From IMG/VR virus record IMGVR_UViG_3300008261_000062, positions 1 to 37,430 of that record: a stretch of 37,430 nucleotides of DNA. One strand, written 5' to 3'. Numbering within the stretch: position 1 is the stretch's first letter; each line of letters opens with the position of its first letter. Below the pieces are notes generated by a model. That model saw only the letters and a program-made list of their open reading frames with translations. It was not told the DNA's origin and ran no database searches. Made by a program: the position numbers and the translations under genes. The DNA comes from a virus. This document shows positions 9,594 to 17,380 of this stretch, piece after piece.

Positions 9594-11354
9594 ATGAGAC
9601 TAATTTCAATAATAGCAGCACTCTTCTTTACTATGGTTGTTCACGCACAGAACCTTGTCTCAGGAACCGATCCCAACTTCACGATCAGCAGCGTGAAGCA
9701 GCAAGGGGATGAGTCCGACTACGGATACAGCAACATGGTGATTGCCCGTTGGGTGACACCGCAGTATCAGACGATCAACAAGCCCACCAAGGTCGGTCTT
9801 CTTGCATATCATTTCAGCGACATCAACCATGTTCAGTTCTATCTGAACGGTGGTCCTGTCACCAAAGTCTTCAACAAGTCTTGGAATGAGGGAATCTTCG
9901 GATACTGGATTGAGATTCCTCCTATTCCCGATTCACAATACAACCGTATTGTTGCGGTGGCTGTTCCTAATAGCGGAACTCCCCTAGTTCTACAGGGAGA
10001 TCCAAGATACAATCCAAACTTCCTGCCAAGTGGAACAGATGCCTATGGCAATCAGTTTGCACCGACAAGAATCAACGGGATTGAGAGCCTTCAGTTTGCA
10101 TCGGACTTCAGCGGAACCCTTCGCAAGGTCAATGTCTATGTTGACTCTGTGAATGGAAACAACAGCAACTCTGGTCTTGCTCCAAATCAGGCAAAGAAGA
10201 CCGTATTCGATGCAGTTCTTGCAGCAAGAGACTCAAACAATAATGTTGACGGCGCAATCGTCAACTTCATGTCAGGAGACTACATTTTCGGTGATGCCTA
10301 TTATGTCGGGAGCGTCTATCCAAGAAACTTCTACAGACCTGTAGTGTTCCAGCCATATGGAGATTCTGTTGTGAGAATCAAGGAGGGGGTTGGAACAGGC
10401 AAACTAACCCTAAACTCATACCACATCAAGAACATGAGCATATCACCAACTGCTCCAAATCTAACAAACGCAGGATTTGCTTATCTTCAAGTTGCGAGTG
10501 GTTCCGCTCCCGTGACATATCTTGGATCAACTCCACCAACAGACCCTGAGTATGGCTTTGCTGGAAAAATGCCATATTGCCTTGTTGAAGATTGCTTCAT
10601 GGACAATCTGGTGGAAACGAACACATCTTTCCTGTATTTCGTCGGATACAACGGTAGTTCTTCATATAGATCAAGAGTTGACTACATCGGATGTCATATG
10701 CAGAACTCTTGGAATGGATATACAAACGGACATCTTGTAAAGAACTGCTCGTCATACAACATTCACTCCGATATGTTCAGGGGTGGCGTATGCGTGGCAG
10801 GATTGAGATTCGAGCGTTTTGGAAAGTATGTCTCTACTGATGCACATCCAGATCTATTGCAGTGGTATCAGTCGCCTGGAAACACCATAATCTACAATGT
10901 CAAGTGCGACGATTCGATCATAGCAGAGACTTGTCCATCACAGGGAATATTCAACAATCCCTATGGTGGCGGGGTCGTGCTGAACACCGCAATCGACAGA
11001 CTTCAGTGGCAAGGTGTGTATGTTCGTCAGTTGAGCATTGGCTCTTCGCACAACATTCTCATTCGTAACAGCAATATAGGTGGCTCATGGACGGATGGTT
11101 GTAAAGTGATTCCACAGTTTGATACAGGAGAGAACTTCCTTATGCAAAGAACCACCAGAAATACTTTCAATACTTTGACAGGAATAATCTCGACTTTTGG
11201 CTCACCAGTCTATAGCCATCATGTAAGTGCATGGAATGCAGCAGGATCGCCAAGACGCGGAATATGGAATTACAATGGAACAAGATATGATTTTTCATAT
11301 CAAGATTTGTCTGAAATGATTGATGTAGAACCTCAAACAATATCACAAGACTGA
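9594..11354 (+). CDS. secreted beta-helix protein, paralogue of the upstream gene
   Basis: A 586-residue protein with signal peptide MRLISIIAALFFTMVVHA. It lacks the dockerin repeat but shares the next domain with its neighbour: MVIARWVTPQ matches KAIARWTTVP, and LLAYHFSDINHVQFYLNGG matches VVAFHVNGINRVDFSVNGG. Both continue with VLQG and a beta-helix entry (VYVDSVNGNNSNSGLAPNQ). AAAAGGAGAAACG precedes the start, 12 bases after the upstream stop, so the two are cotranscribed. A tandem duplication followed by divergence is the simplest reading. A role in acting on host surface glycans is inference. Confidence 0.84.
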   Translation: MRLISIIAALFFTMVVHAQNLVSGTDPNFTISSVKQQGDESDYGYSNMVIARWVTPQYQTINKPTKVGLLAYHFSDINHVQFYLNGGPVTKVFNKSWNEGIFGYWIEIPPIPDSQYNRIVAVAVPNSGTPLVLQGDPRYNPNFLPSGTDAYGNQFAPTRINGIESLQFASDFSGTLRKVNVYVDSVNGNNSNSGLAPNQAKKTVFDAVLAARDSNNNVDGAIVNFMSGDYIFGDAYYVGSVYPRNFYRPVVFQPYGDSVVRIKEGVGTGKLTLNSYHIKNMSISPTAPNLTNAGFAYLQVASGSAPVTYLGSTPPTDPEYGFAGKMPYCLVEDCFMDNLVETNTSFLYFVGYNGSSSYRSRVDYIGCHMQNSWNGYTNGHLVKNCSSYNIHSDMFRGGVCVAGLRFERFGKYVSTDAHPDLLQWYQSPGNTIIYNVKCDDSIIAETCPSQGIFNNPYGGGVVLNTAIDRLQWQGVYVRQLSIGSSHNILIRNSNIGGSWTDGCKVIPQFDTGENFLMQRTTRNTFNTLTGIISTFGSPVYSHHVSAWNAAGSPRRGIWNYNGTRYDFSYQDLSEMIDVEPQTISQD

Positions 11355-11374
11355 AATGAGGCTTCTATATCTTC

Positions 11375-11382
11375 CATAAATA
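11375..11382 (+). promoter_or_regulatory. T4-like late promoter box
   Basis: CATAAATA lies 15 bases before the RuvC-like ATG, with GGGAGG between them. It matches the NATAAATA late box known from T4 and its marine relatives. Confidence 0.6.
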
Positions 11383-11397
11383 ATATGGGAGGTATTG

Positions 11398-12009
11398 ATG
11401 GCTTTTATAGCAGGAATCGACTATTCGCTCTGTGGCCCTGCTATCTGTGTCTACGATACCGATGAGCCAAAGTTCAACTTCAAAAAGTGTTCTCTGTTCT
11501 ATCTAACAAACACAAAAAAATTAGCCACGACATTCTGTGCTAATATCCGTGGTGAAATATTTGAAGATTATAATCATGATTGTGAAAGATACGAATCCAT
11601 AGCAGATTGGGCAACTGATAAAGTTGTTGGCTGCTCGGAGATCCTACTTGAGGGTTACGCTTTTGCGGCAAAGGGAAAAGTCTTCCACATCGCTGAAAAT
11701 ACAGGAGTATTGAAGTATAAACTCTATCAGCGAGGAATTCCTGTAGGAACAATCCCACCAACCACAGTAAAGAAGATGGCTACTGGTAAGGGAAATGCTG
11801 ATAAAGAAATGATGCATGACTCATTCATGCTTGAAACAGGCATTGATTTGCGCGGAATAATGACACCATCAAAGAAAAGCATCGACAGTCCTGTATCGGA
11901 TCTTGTCGATGCTTATTATATCTGCAAGTCTCTCTATAGAACAATCAAGGGAGAACCTATTGTGAACACCAATGAAGTTGCAGACCGCGATGACGGTGAA
12001 GAGGATTAA
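11398..12009 (+). CDS. RuvC-like Holliday junction resolvase
   Basis: A 203-residue RNase H-fold nuclease. The acidic residues fall in GIDYSLCG (about 8), ILLEGYAF (about 80) and the C-terminal DSPVSDLVDAYYIC (about 165). The segment FHIAENTGVLKYKL, then IPPTTVKKMATGKGNADKEMM, follows RuvC order. GGGAGG (11387-11392) fits the ATG at 11398; an adjacent in-frame TTG at 11395 is less likely. It would resolve branched DNA from UvsX-driven recombination before packaging. Its acidic tail overlaps the converging spanin-like gene by 4 bases. Confidence 0.85.
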   Translation: MAFIAGIDYSLCGPAICVYDTDEPKFNFKKCSLFYLTNTKKLATTFCANIRGEIFEDYNHDCERYESIADWATDKVVGCSEILLEGYAFAAKGKVFHIAENTGVLKYKLYQRGIPVGTIPPTTVKKMATGKGNADKEMMHDSFMLETGIDLRGIMTPSKKSIDSPVSDLVDAYYICKSLYRTIKGEPIVNTNEVADRDDGEED

Positions 12010-12497
12010 TCCTTCTTCTTTATTTCCTTGCGAATCTGAACATAGTGCCAAGCAGCAATTCCTATTGCCAAGGCATAAAAAAGAACTGCATACCAATTTA
12101 TTACGGTTGTTCTGATTTCTGTTCCTTGTGAGAGCATTATATCGCTCTGTTCCTCAAGAACAAAAACCTGATCAGACTCTGTAATTAGTCTTGTATTTGG
12201 AGGAAGTTCTATTTCTGTATTCTTTGGAAGAACGATCTCTGTCAGTTCGGTCTTTTTTGGGCGATCAAAATCAACCTTTATATCTTCCATCAGATAGGCA
12301 GTAGTTCGCGCTTCTGCATCAGTTTTAACTTCGGTATCCTTTGGAGCAAACACGGGAGTGTCTTGAGATACCTTGACATAGGTGTCTTTTGTCAAGGTAT
12401 CTGGTTCCTGTTTCATAATATCAGGAACCTTGATGCTTGCACATCCGATAGAGAAAAAGCCTATGATTATAGTGAAAAGGAATAGTCTGTAGTTCAT
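12006..12497 (-). CDS. putative unimolecular spanin (lipoprotein with C-terminal TM)
   Basis: A 163-residue protein. The N-terminus is a lipoprotein signal (MNYRLFLFTIIIGFFSIGCAS) with lipobox SIGC and acceptor Cys19. The middle is polar and beta-prone (VLPKNTEIELPPNTRLITES). One C-terminal membrane segment (WYAVLFYALAIGIAAWHYV) is followed by a basic end RKEIKKKD. A lipobox plus C-terminal TM in one chain is the layout of u-spanins such as phage T1 gp11, which join and fuse inner and outer membranes at lysis. It overlaps the holin-like gene by 4 bases (ATGA). Confidence 0.72.
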   Translation of the reverse strand: MNYRLFLFTIIIGFFSIGCASIKVPDIMKQEPDTLTKDTYVKVSQDTPVFAPKDTEVKTDAEARTTAYLMEDIKVDFDRPKKTELTEIVLPKNTEIELPPNTRLITESDQVFVLEEQSDIMLSQGTEIRTTVINWYAVLFYALAIGIAAWHYVQIRKEIKKKD

Positions 12498-12931
12498 GTC
12501 TTGTTTCCTGCTGCGGCAGCACCGAAGTAGAATCCAACAATACTCAATAGAATCTGTCTATTTTCTTGAGTGAATAGGTATCCATTCACATTCTGAAACA
12601 CAGTATTTGTTGTTTCAGGTATTAGACCGAACAGTATTTCTGGATTCTTGTCAACAACCTCTACAACAGTTGGAATTCCGAAGAATGGTAGGATGAATGG
12701 AGCAAGTATAGTTCCGAATAGAATTGCAAGAACTATAACTTGTCTAACTCCCTTGCCCACATCAAGTGGAACTCGTTTTGACGCTTCGTTCTGATTCTTG
12801 TTAGTTCTTTCATTTGAAGTCATCAAGCGTTCAAACATCTCTTTTTCTGCTTGACGCTTTTCAGCCATGTGACGGAAGATAAAGCCCGTGGCACTACCTC
12901 CAATCAACGAGATTAATTCTGTTGGTATCAT
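12494..12931 (-). CDS. membrane protein, holin-like
   Basis: A 145-residue protein from the ATG at 12931, which has GGAG 9 bases upstream. The ORF extends to 12970 with a less likely start. The N-terminus is MIPTELISLIGGSATGF. A charged coiled stretch follows (EKRQAEKEMFERLM), then two clear membrane spans (VIVLAILFGTILAPFILPFF and LLSIVGFYFGAAAAG). The layout resembles small holin-like proteins of T4-like marine phages. Coupling to the u-spanin gene (ATGA overlap) supports a lysis role, but the holin call is inference. Confidence 0.65.
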   Translation of the reverse strand: MIPTELISLIGGSATGFIFRHMAEKRQAEKEMFERLMTSNERTNKNQNEASKRVPLDVGKGVRQVIVLAILFGTILAPFILPFFGIPTVVEVVDKNPEILFGLIPETTNTVFQNVNGYLFTQENRQILLSIVGFYFGAAAAGNKT

Positions 12932-12984
12932 ATTTTGGCTCTCCGTTACTACTTGGGATAATAGCATCATAAAAATACCCTAGT

Positions 12985-13359
12985 TTAGCGTCTTACAATT
13001 CCTTGACGCTTTCTCATTGAACGAGCGCGTTTTGCATTTGCTCTTGAACGCTTTGCCTTTGCTTTACGAGCAGAACGCTTCGCGATTCTTGACTTCTGTG
13101 CCTTCTCCTTGCCACTCATCTTCATGCAGCGTCTAGCAGCACCCTTGGTGACAAGTTTCATTCCTTTACCACAGACAAATTTAATCTTCTTCTTTCCACC
13201 ACGAACAACAATTGTTCTCTTTGCTCCCTCTGCAAGAGCCTGAAGAGCATACTCTGGAATCATCTGAAGAATTTCATCGGGAGTGTAGTCCGAAAGATCT
13301 CCTTCAAGGATATACGATAGATCTTGTAGGGTTGATTCAGCGAGGTTGACCTTTAGCAT
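12985..13359 (-). CDS. very basic protein, histone/protamine-like tail
   Basis: A 124-residue protein in two parts. The first 45 residues are acidic and helical (YILEGDLSDYTPDEILQMI). The rest is strongly basic: GGKKKIKFVCGKGMKL, then Lys/Arg/Ala repeats (KRSARKAKAKRSRANAKRAR) to the end. ILEG near residue 18 resembles an LxE-type protease site between the two parts, which would release the basic part. It overlaps the upstream gene by 23 bases. A DNA-binding internal head protein is the likeliest reading, by inference from charge and neighbours. Confidence 0.72.
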   Translation of the reverse strand: MLKVNLAESTLQDLSYILEGDLSDYTPDEILQMIPEYALQALAEGAKRTIVVRGGKKKIKFVCGKGMKLVTKGAARRCMKMSGKEKAQKSRIAKRSARKAKAKRSRANAKRARSMRKRQGIVRR

Positions 13360-13966
13360 TTTTCTTCCTTTTCTTGTTTACTAGAACAGGTTCTCCATCT
13401 GAAACCATAGCAAGACCAGGAGCAGAAGCGGTATTTGCCACCTCTTCTTGAGCCACAGATCTCTTCACAGCACTGAAGACAGCCTGATCGCCTGTAATGC
13501 GGTCAAGAAGATTCATGAGAAGAGTCATTACAATAGTCTTGTATTCTAGTGGATTGACTTTGTTTGGATTTTTGATTACACGAAGAGTCTTTGAAAGAAC
13601 GGAGCGATCAATAAGACCAGCCTTGGCGAGTTGAGTGAATTTTGCGTATTCATCTACCGACTCTTCCATGTCTTCTTTATCGCCCTTGACATAAGCAGAA
13701 ACTATCATGTTATAGACGCGAGGATCATCAACAACATTATCAATAAGATCCTGAAGTATGTTCATTACAAGTTGGCGAAGTTCCATGTTGGAAGTCTCGC
13801 TAAACTTTTCTGGATTCTTGAATACACGACGAGCCTTTGCTAGATTTTCAGGAGAAACCAATCCAAGACGGAGCAAGCGATCAAACTTTCTCTTCGGAGT
13901 TATAGCGGCTTCAGCAATCGCCTGACGGTAGGCAGACTCTTCTAGAATGCTCTTGAAATCTTTCAT
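13337..13966 (-). CDS. two-repeat protein with capsid-targeting-like N-terminus
   Basis: A 209-residue protein. Its start (MKDFKSILEE, then AIAEAA at about 16-21) resembles the T4 internal-protein targeting peptide MKTYQEFIAE. Two related helical repeats of about 75 residues follow. KFDRLLRLGLVSPENLAKAR...FKNPEKF matches KFTQLAKAGLIDRSVLSKTL...IKNPNKV, and both continue with LVMNILQDLID / IVMTLLMNLLD. The tail is basic (NKKRKKNAKGQPR). GAGGA precedes the ATG, which overlaps the upstream stop (ATGA). A packaged head protein is plausible; function unknown. Confidence 0.75.
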   Translation of the reverse strand: MKDFKSILEESAYRQAIAEAAITPKRKFDRLLRLGLVSPENLAKARRVFKNPEKFSETSNMELRQLVMNILQDLIDNVVDDPRVYNMIVSAYVKGDKEDMEESVDEYAKFTQLAKAGLIDRSVLSKTLRVIKNPNKVNPLEYKTIVMTLLMNLLDRITGDQAVFSAVKRSVAQEEVANTASAPGLAMVSDGEPVLVNKKRKKNAKGQPR

Positions 13967-14337
13967 ATGGTCCTCAATATTTTCGATAATTTTGCATCTA
14001 TCGGGATATCATCTAGATTTGCTTCTTGTATGGTTTCTGGCAATATCTCAAGAAAAGACATGAATGTTTTCAGATACATGTGAAGTTCTGGTTCTATCCT
14101 GAAGAATAACATTCTAGCCGCTGGTGTTTGAGAAAAAACATTCGATAATATTATCAGGTGATTTATTATCAGTCTTTCTCTCAGATTTCCATCCCTATCA
14201 TATCGCTTCAACAAGCGTTTCACATATCGAATACGGTTGAAATCTTCTTCAAACTCTTCAATGTTTTTACATTGAGGATTATCATAATTTCTCATCGCAT
14301 AATCAATGATGTTAGCATCATCTAGAACTTCAACCAT
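13963..14337 (-). CDS. hypothetical late protein
   Basis: A 124-residue, mostly helical protein with many charged residues (FEEDFNRIRYVKRLLKRYDRDG). I recognise no family. I prefer the ATG at 14337 (MVEVLDDANIID) because GGAG lies 11 bases upstream and a late promoter box (14359-14366) sits just before it. A GTG at 14355 would place the start at the transcript edge. It is the first gene of the run 13963, 13337, 12985. Confidence 0.68.
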   Translation of the reverse strand: MVEVLDDANIIDYAMRNYDNPQCKNIEEFEEDFNRIRYVKRLLKRYDRDGNLRERLIINHLIILSNVFSQTPAARMLFFRIEPELHMYLKTFMSFLEILPETIQEANLDDIPIDAKLSKILRTI

Positions 14338-14358
14338 GTTTTCACAATTCTCCACGAT

Positions 14359-14366
14359 TATTTATG
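14359..14366 (-). promoter_or_regulatory. T4-like late promoter box
   Basis: On the minus strand this reads CATAAATA followed by AT. It is 22 bases before the ATG at 14337 and overlaps the stop region of the adenylyltransferase-like gene. Confidence 0.6.
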
Positions 14367-14988
14367 GAAGATTGCGAATGATCTTTTCAAGCATCTCGGG
14401 TATCGAAAGAGCGTAGGATTCCTTTATTCCCAAGTTCTTTCTGATCATCTTGTATAGTTTCGTTCCTTGAACCCGTGAAATTCCCTTTGCAAGACCTGAA
14501 AGGAATCCCTCTAGGTTTCCTTCGACGGCGTAAGCGCGTAACTTGCTTGCGCTCATGCCCACAACGCCTTCGGCATCAGGATCTCGTTGTCCTGCCACTA
14601 TCACATCGAAATGGCTGAAGTTGTAAGCCTTCTTTGGATCTTCGTGACCAATGTAACGGCTGATGTTTGTCTTGTAGACTTTTCCACGGGCTTCATCAGC
14701 AACAATGTAGACTTCCTTATAGCCCTGATTTGAAAGGGTCATTGCTGCATAAAATGGATTGATTAGTTTTGGATCATCCGATACCTTGACCTGTGGAAAA
14801 GCCATCTTTAAAAACTTCACTTTGTCTTTGAAGGGAATAGGATTTGTTTTATTATCATGAGATGGTGAAGCAAATATGATAGCGTCTCCACCAATCTCTC
14901 GCGCCTTCTTCAAAACGGTGTCAACAACTAGTTGATGTCCTATCGTTGGTGGCTGAAATCTACCGAATGTGAATACGACTTTTTTCAT
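14362..14988 (-). CDS. HIGH-type nucleotidyltransferase (NMN adenylyltransferase-like)
   Basis: A 208-residue protein. The N-terminus MKKVVFTFGRFQPPTIGH holds the GRFQP and HIGH-like (TIGH) nucleotide-binding signature. GMSASKLRAYA at about residue 150 is the ISxSxxR-type second motif. This is the cytidylyl/NMN adenylyltransferase superfamily. T4-like phages often carry members for NAD salvage, so NMNAT activity is likely but not proven. The last 35 residues form a helical extension (SYALSIPEMLEKIIRNLP). GAGGAGAG precedes the start. Confidence 0.83.
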   Translation of the reverse strand: MKKVVFTFGRFQPPTIGHQLVVDTVLKKAREIGGDAIIFASPSHDNKTNPIPFKDKVKFLKMAFPQVKVSDDPKLINPFYAAMTLSNQGYKEVYIVADEARGKVYKTNISRYIGHEDPKKAYNFSHFDVIVAGQRDPDAEGVVGMSASKLRAYAVEGNLEGFLSGLAKGISRVQGTKLYKMIRKNLGIKESYALSIPEMLEKIIRNLP

Positions 14989-15005
14989 ATCTCTCCTCTA
15001 AAGAC

Positions 15006-15029
15006 AGAGGGGGTCGAAAGACCCCCTCT
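15006..15029 (-). terminator. strong hairpin terminator
   Basis: AGAGGGGGTC / GACCCCCTCT pair over 10 bp with a 4-base loop. It lies 3' of the 41-residue gene and 18 bases before the adenylyltransferase-like start. The T-tract is weak on both strands (GTCTTTA on minus). Confidence 0.7.
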
Positions 15030-15057
15030 TTGATCCCTCGCGTTTGGTGTAAGGCTC

Positions 15058-15069
15058 GGATCACCTCCT
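15058..15069 (-). other. 12-base perfect match to the 16S rRNA 3' tail complement
   Basis: The minus strand carries AGGAGGTGATCC, the full complement of the bacterial 16S 3' tail (GGATCACCTCCT). It lies in the 3' untranslated region of the 41-residue gene. No start codon follows at a usable distance, so it is not an ordinary ribosome binding site. Confidence 0.6.
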
Positions 15070-15082
15070 AATGGGCGAAGGA

Positions 15083-15208
15083 TCACTTATTCCAGGGAAA
15101 CTTCTTGGAAACCCAATCCCAAAGTGGCTTGCCGATGAAAGCACCAGCAGTAAAGACCACTAGAGTGTAAAAGACGGTTCCAAGAGTGCTAGAAAGAAAT
15201 AGTTCCAT
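15083..15208 (-). CDS. 41-residue single-span membrane protein
   Basis: The frame reads MELFLSSTLGTVFYTLVVFT, then a segment with AFIGKPLWDW and the basic end KKFPWNK. It has one membrane helix (about residues 4-26) and a charged C-terminus. AAGGAGAAAACAT precedes the ATG. A late promoter box at 15228-15235 and a hairpin at 15006-15029 bracket it, so it looks like a complete single-gene late unit. Function unknown; small membrane proteins of this shape in phages often act in lysis or inhibition. Confidence 0.75.
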   Translation of the reverse strand: MELFLSSTLGTVFYTLVVFTAGAFIGKPLWDWVSKKFPWNK

Positions 15209-15227
15209 TATGTTTTCTCCTTACCTG

Positions 15228-15235
15228 TATTTATG
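15228..15235 (-). promoter_or_regulatory. T4-like late promoter box
   Basis: CATAAATA on the minus strand. Its TAA is also the stop codon of the ligase-like gene. It lies 20 bases upstream of the 41-residue gene. Confidence 0.62.
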
Positions 15236-16460
15236 TCTTGCGGAATCTGGACGATAGTTGATTAATCGCTGAAAAGCCAGATCTATCAACGATTTTGTAG
15301 AAATTATCATTTTTTGGATCAATAACAACGAAGCCTTCTGAACTGAACGGAGACAGACCGCCGTCCTCGCCTCGCTGGAAGGTAGTCAAGCCCTTGTATC
15401 GCTCTAGAACCTTCAGGACGATCCGTTTAACGGGCTGCACGACCGCGTAGAGTCCAAGCACAGCGTCGATAGACTTCATGCCGTCAATCTCGTCAAGGGT
15501 CGCCTGAGCCTTCTGGCGGCGTTTCTCCTTGCCAGCCTCAGACTTTAACTTATCAATTTCCTTCTGCTCCTTGCCCTCAACAAAGGTCTTGAAGGCAGAT
15601 TTTGTCAATACCCCACCGCCACGGGTGTAGGCGGTGACAGCAAACGACTTGAGTAACGGAGCAAGAGAAGATTTTGCAATCTTGTTTATATCAGCGGCTT
15701 TGATAAATTTCACCGAAGCGAGAATCTGCTTGTGAGCATCCATGAAAGCCTTGTAATTTGGATCACAAGTATCAGGCTTCTGTATGTCGATTACAGGAGA
15801 GATGAGATAGAGAGTGTTTGTCTTTCTGATGTTCGGAACACTCTTTAAGATCTCGGCACGGAACGATCCACCGACTTGCTTGTAGTGGGTGTGGATTGCA
15901 AAACCCATGTTGTAAGTTGAGAAGCCCTTCATCTCGGCAGGGACGGCATAGACAACCGTATTTGGTTGGAATGTAATGTAGTCTCTGCCTCCAACCTTTA
16001 CACGCTCAAGCATCTTCTTTGTGAAGAGCATGTCTCCCTGATACACGCCATCAACTCCAATAGCCTTTAGTTCGTCAAAGGCTACCTTCAGGGTATGGGC
16101 TAGGTCTGGTTTGTCGCCAAACAACGAGTCGATCTCGGCGTGGCTCTTTGGAGCCTTACGAGCCTGTGAAAAGAATGACTTTGTGGAAACAAAGAATTTG
16201 TTGTCTAGAGGATCTAAACCAAAGACAATAGACGGTGCGCCGTCGATCTTCTCGGAATACTTTAGTTCCTCTCCCTTGCCACAACCTTCAAAGAAGTTCT
16301 TCTTGATTCGCTCTAGAATCTGTAGCATCTCTTTGATGCCTTCGTGACCCTTGTTAAACATAAGATCTTCGAAATGCTCCATGTGAAGGTTCAAGCCCTC
16401 ATTTGGTGCTGCTGATTCTTTTAAGGTAACAAATGCTCTGAAATCCAGAATGTTTGACAT
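15231..16460 (-). CDS. ATP-dependent ligase-like nucleotidyltransferase
   Basis: A 409-residue protein. YSEKIDGAPSIVFG at about residue 67 is the lysine nucleotidyl-transfer motif KxDG. FFVSTKSFF and GVYQGDMLFT follow. Near the C-terminus SEGFVVID and FYKIVDR correspond to motifs IV and V (EGxV and a Lys). These are the landmarks of the DNA/RNA ligase and capping superfamily. A Lys-rich insert lies at about residues 300-325. I prefer the ATG at 16460 (MSNILDFRAFVTLKE, a capsid-targeting-like start); the frame opens 3 codons earlier, inside the late box. The substrate (DNA, RNA or tRNA repair) cannot be read from sequence. Confidence 0.8.
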   Translation of the reverse strand: MSNILDFRAFVTLKESAAPNEGLNLHMEHFEDLMFNKGHEGIKEMLQILERIKKNFFEGCGKGEELKYSEKIDGAPSIVFGLDPLDNKFFVSTKSFFSQARKAPKSHAEIDSLFGDKPDLAHTLKVAFDELKAIGVDGVYQGDMLFTKKMLERVKVGGRDYITFQPNTVVYAVPAEMKGFSTYNMGFAIHTHYKQVGGSFRAEILKSVPNIRKTNTLYLISPVIDIQKPDTCDPNYKAFMDAHKQILASVKFIKAADINKIAKSSLAPLLKSFAVTAYTRGGGVLTKSAFKTFVEGKEQKEIDKLKSEAGKEKRRQKAQATLDEIDGMKSIDAVLGLYAVVQPVKRIVLKVLERYKGLTTFQRGEDGGLSPFSSEGFVVIDPKNDNFYKIVDRSGFSAINQLSSRFRKT

Positions 16461-16468
16461 GGTATACA

Positions 16469-16476
16469 TATTTATA
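16469..16476 (-). promoter_or_regulatory. T4-like late promoter box, perfect T4 form
   Basis: TATAAATA on the minus strand, 8 bases upstream of the ligase-like ATG at 16460. This implies a very short or absent leader. Confidence 0.6.
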
Positions 16477-16487
16477 TTGGAGGAATC

Positions 16488-16706
16488 ATGTATAAGACAG
16501 CAAGAATAGCAACTAGCGGTGTAACTTGTCAGGCACAGGCTTTAACCTTTGTTACTGGAGCAGGACCAAGTGCAACAACAGTAACGGCTTTTGATGGAAC
16601 TACATTTGCTTTTACCCCACCAGCGAGTAGTGTTTTCCATCTAGACATTGCAGTTCGTGGTCCAATCACTATTGGGACAAACACGACTGTGATTGCCAAA
16701 GGCTAA
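16488..16706 (+). CDS. small beta-type protein, opposite strand to neighbours
   Basis: A 72-residue protein rich in Ala, Thr and Val (ALTFVTGAGPSATTVTAFDG). It has no charged core, consistent with a small beta-sandwich or virion decoration protein. TTGGAGGAATC gives a good ribosome site. It diverges from the ligase-like gene and its 3' end overlaps the converging RecB-like gene by 38 bases. It is the only plus-strand gene I accept to the right of 12009. Function unknown. Confidence 0.65.
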   Translation: MYKTARIATSGVTCQAQALTFVTGAGPSATTVTAFDGTTFAFTPPASSVFHLDIAVRGPITIGTNTTVIAKG

Positions 16707-17364
16707 TCGCCTCGCGCAGTTTAGGAACCCAATCCTTTGGGTCTTCAATAAACTCCTGAACGATTCCCTCCTCGGTAGAGATCAAAATCACAATTTGCTT
16801 TACAGGTGTTCCTGTTCGCTCCTGCCACATTATCGCATAAGCAGTAGCCTGAAGAAAATAGTTTTCTATATCTTCAGGCTTCTTTGCTTTTGTGGAACCT
16901 TTGAAATCTACAATAGATAACTTTCCATCGTAGTCGGAGATGAGATCGACTCGTCCTGCCAACTCTAGGAGATCGCTCCAGAGGGGAGTCTCTTGAGCCA
17001 CCACATTGTCTATCCGTCTGTCGATGTAGGGGCGCATCTGCTCAAAGAGGTCTAGGACGGTCGCTGATAGGTTCTCGTCTACGAGTCCGTTAGAGTCTGT
17101 CGTGGTGGCATCCACGCCCTTGCCCTCCATATACCGCTCTACGAGGCTGTGCAGGGCTGTGCCACGGGCTGTCACCCGCTGCGACTCTTTTGGATTTTTC
17201 TTTCGCCACTCAGCGAAGAATTTGTTCTTTTCAAATCCTACTACTGTTGTAACGGAGGGATATCTTTTTCCATCGGGAGTAAGATAAAAACGCTTTCCGT
17301 TTTCCTCTACAGATTTTGCTTCATCAATCTTTTTAAGATTGTAAGTAAACTTTTTCATTTCCAT
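16669..17364 (-). CDS. RecB-family PD-(D/E)XK nuclease
   Basis: A 231-residue protein. RGTALHSLVERYM matches the conserved G-x-x-x-H helix. ELAGRVDLI and LSIVDFKGS give the G-R-V-D and D-F-K core, and FLQATAYAIMWQE is the motif with Gln and Tyr. These are the signatures of Cas4/RecB-type exonucleases. Possible roles are recombination end-processing or degradation of host DNA. The start is the ATG at 17364; an in-frame ATG two codons later is equally possible. Confidence 0.83.
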   Translation of the reverse strand: MEMKKFTYNLKKIDEAKSVEENGKRFYLTPDGKRYPSVTTVVGFEKNKFFAEWRKKNPKESQRVTARGTALHSLVERYMEGKGVDATTTDSNGLVDENLSATVLDLFEQMRPYIDRRIDNVVAQETPLWSDLLELAGRVDLISDYDGKLSIVDFKGSTKAKKPEDIENYFLQATAYAIMWQERTGTPVKQIVILISTEEGIVQEFIEDPKDWVPKLREAISLWQSQSCLSQ

Positions 17365-17380
17365 AACGAAAACTCATTTC

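Noticed and set aside
11487-11762. Minus ORF inside the RuvC-like gene
   Set aside because: Shadow frame of a gene with clear catalytic motifs.
16454-16479. Sigma70 promoter for the plus gene at 16488 (TTGACA then TATATT)
   Set aside because: Spacer is only about 13 bases; the TATTTATA is better explained as the late box on the other strand.
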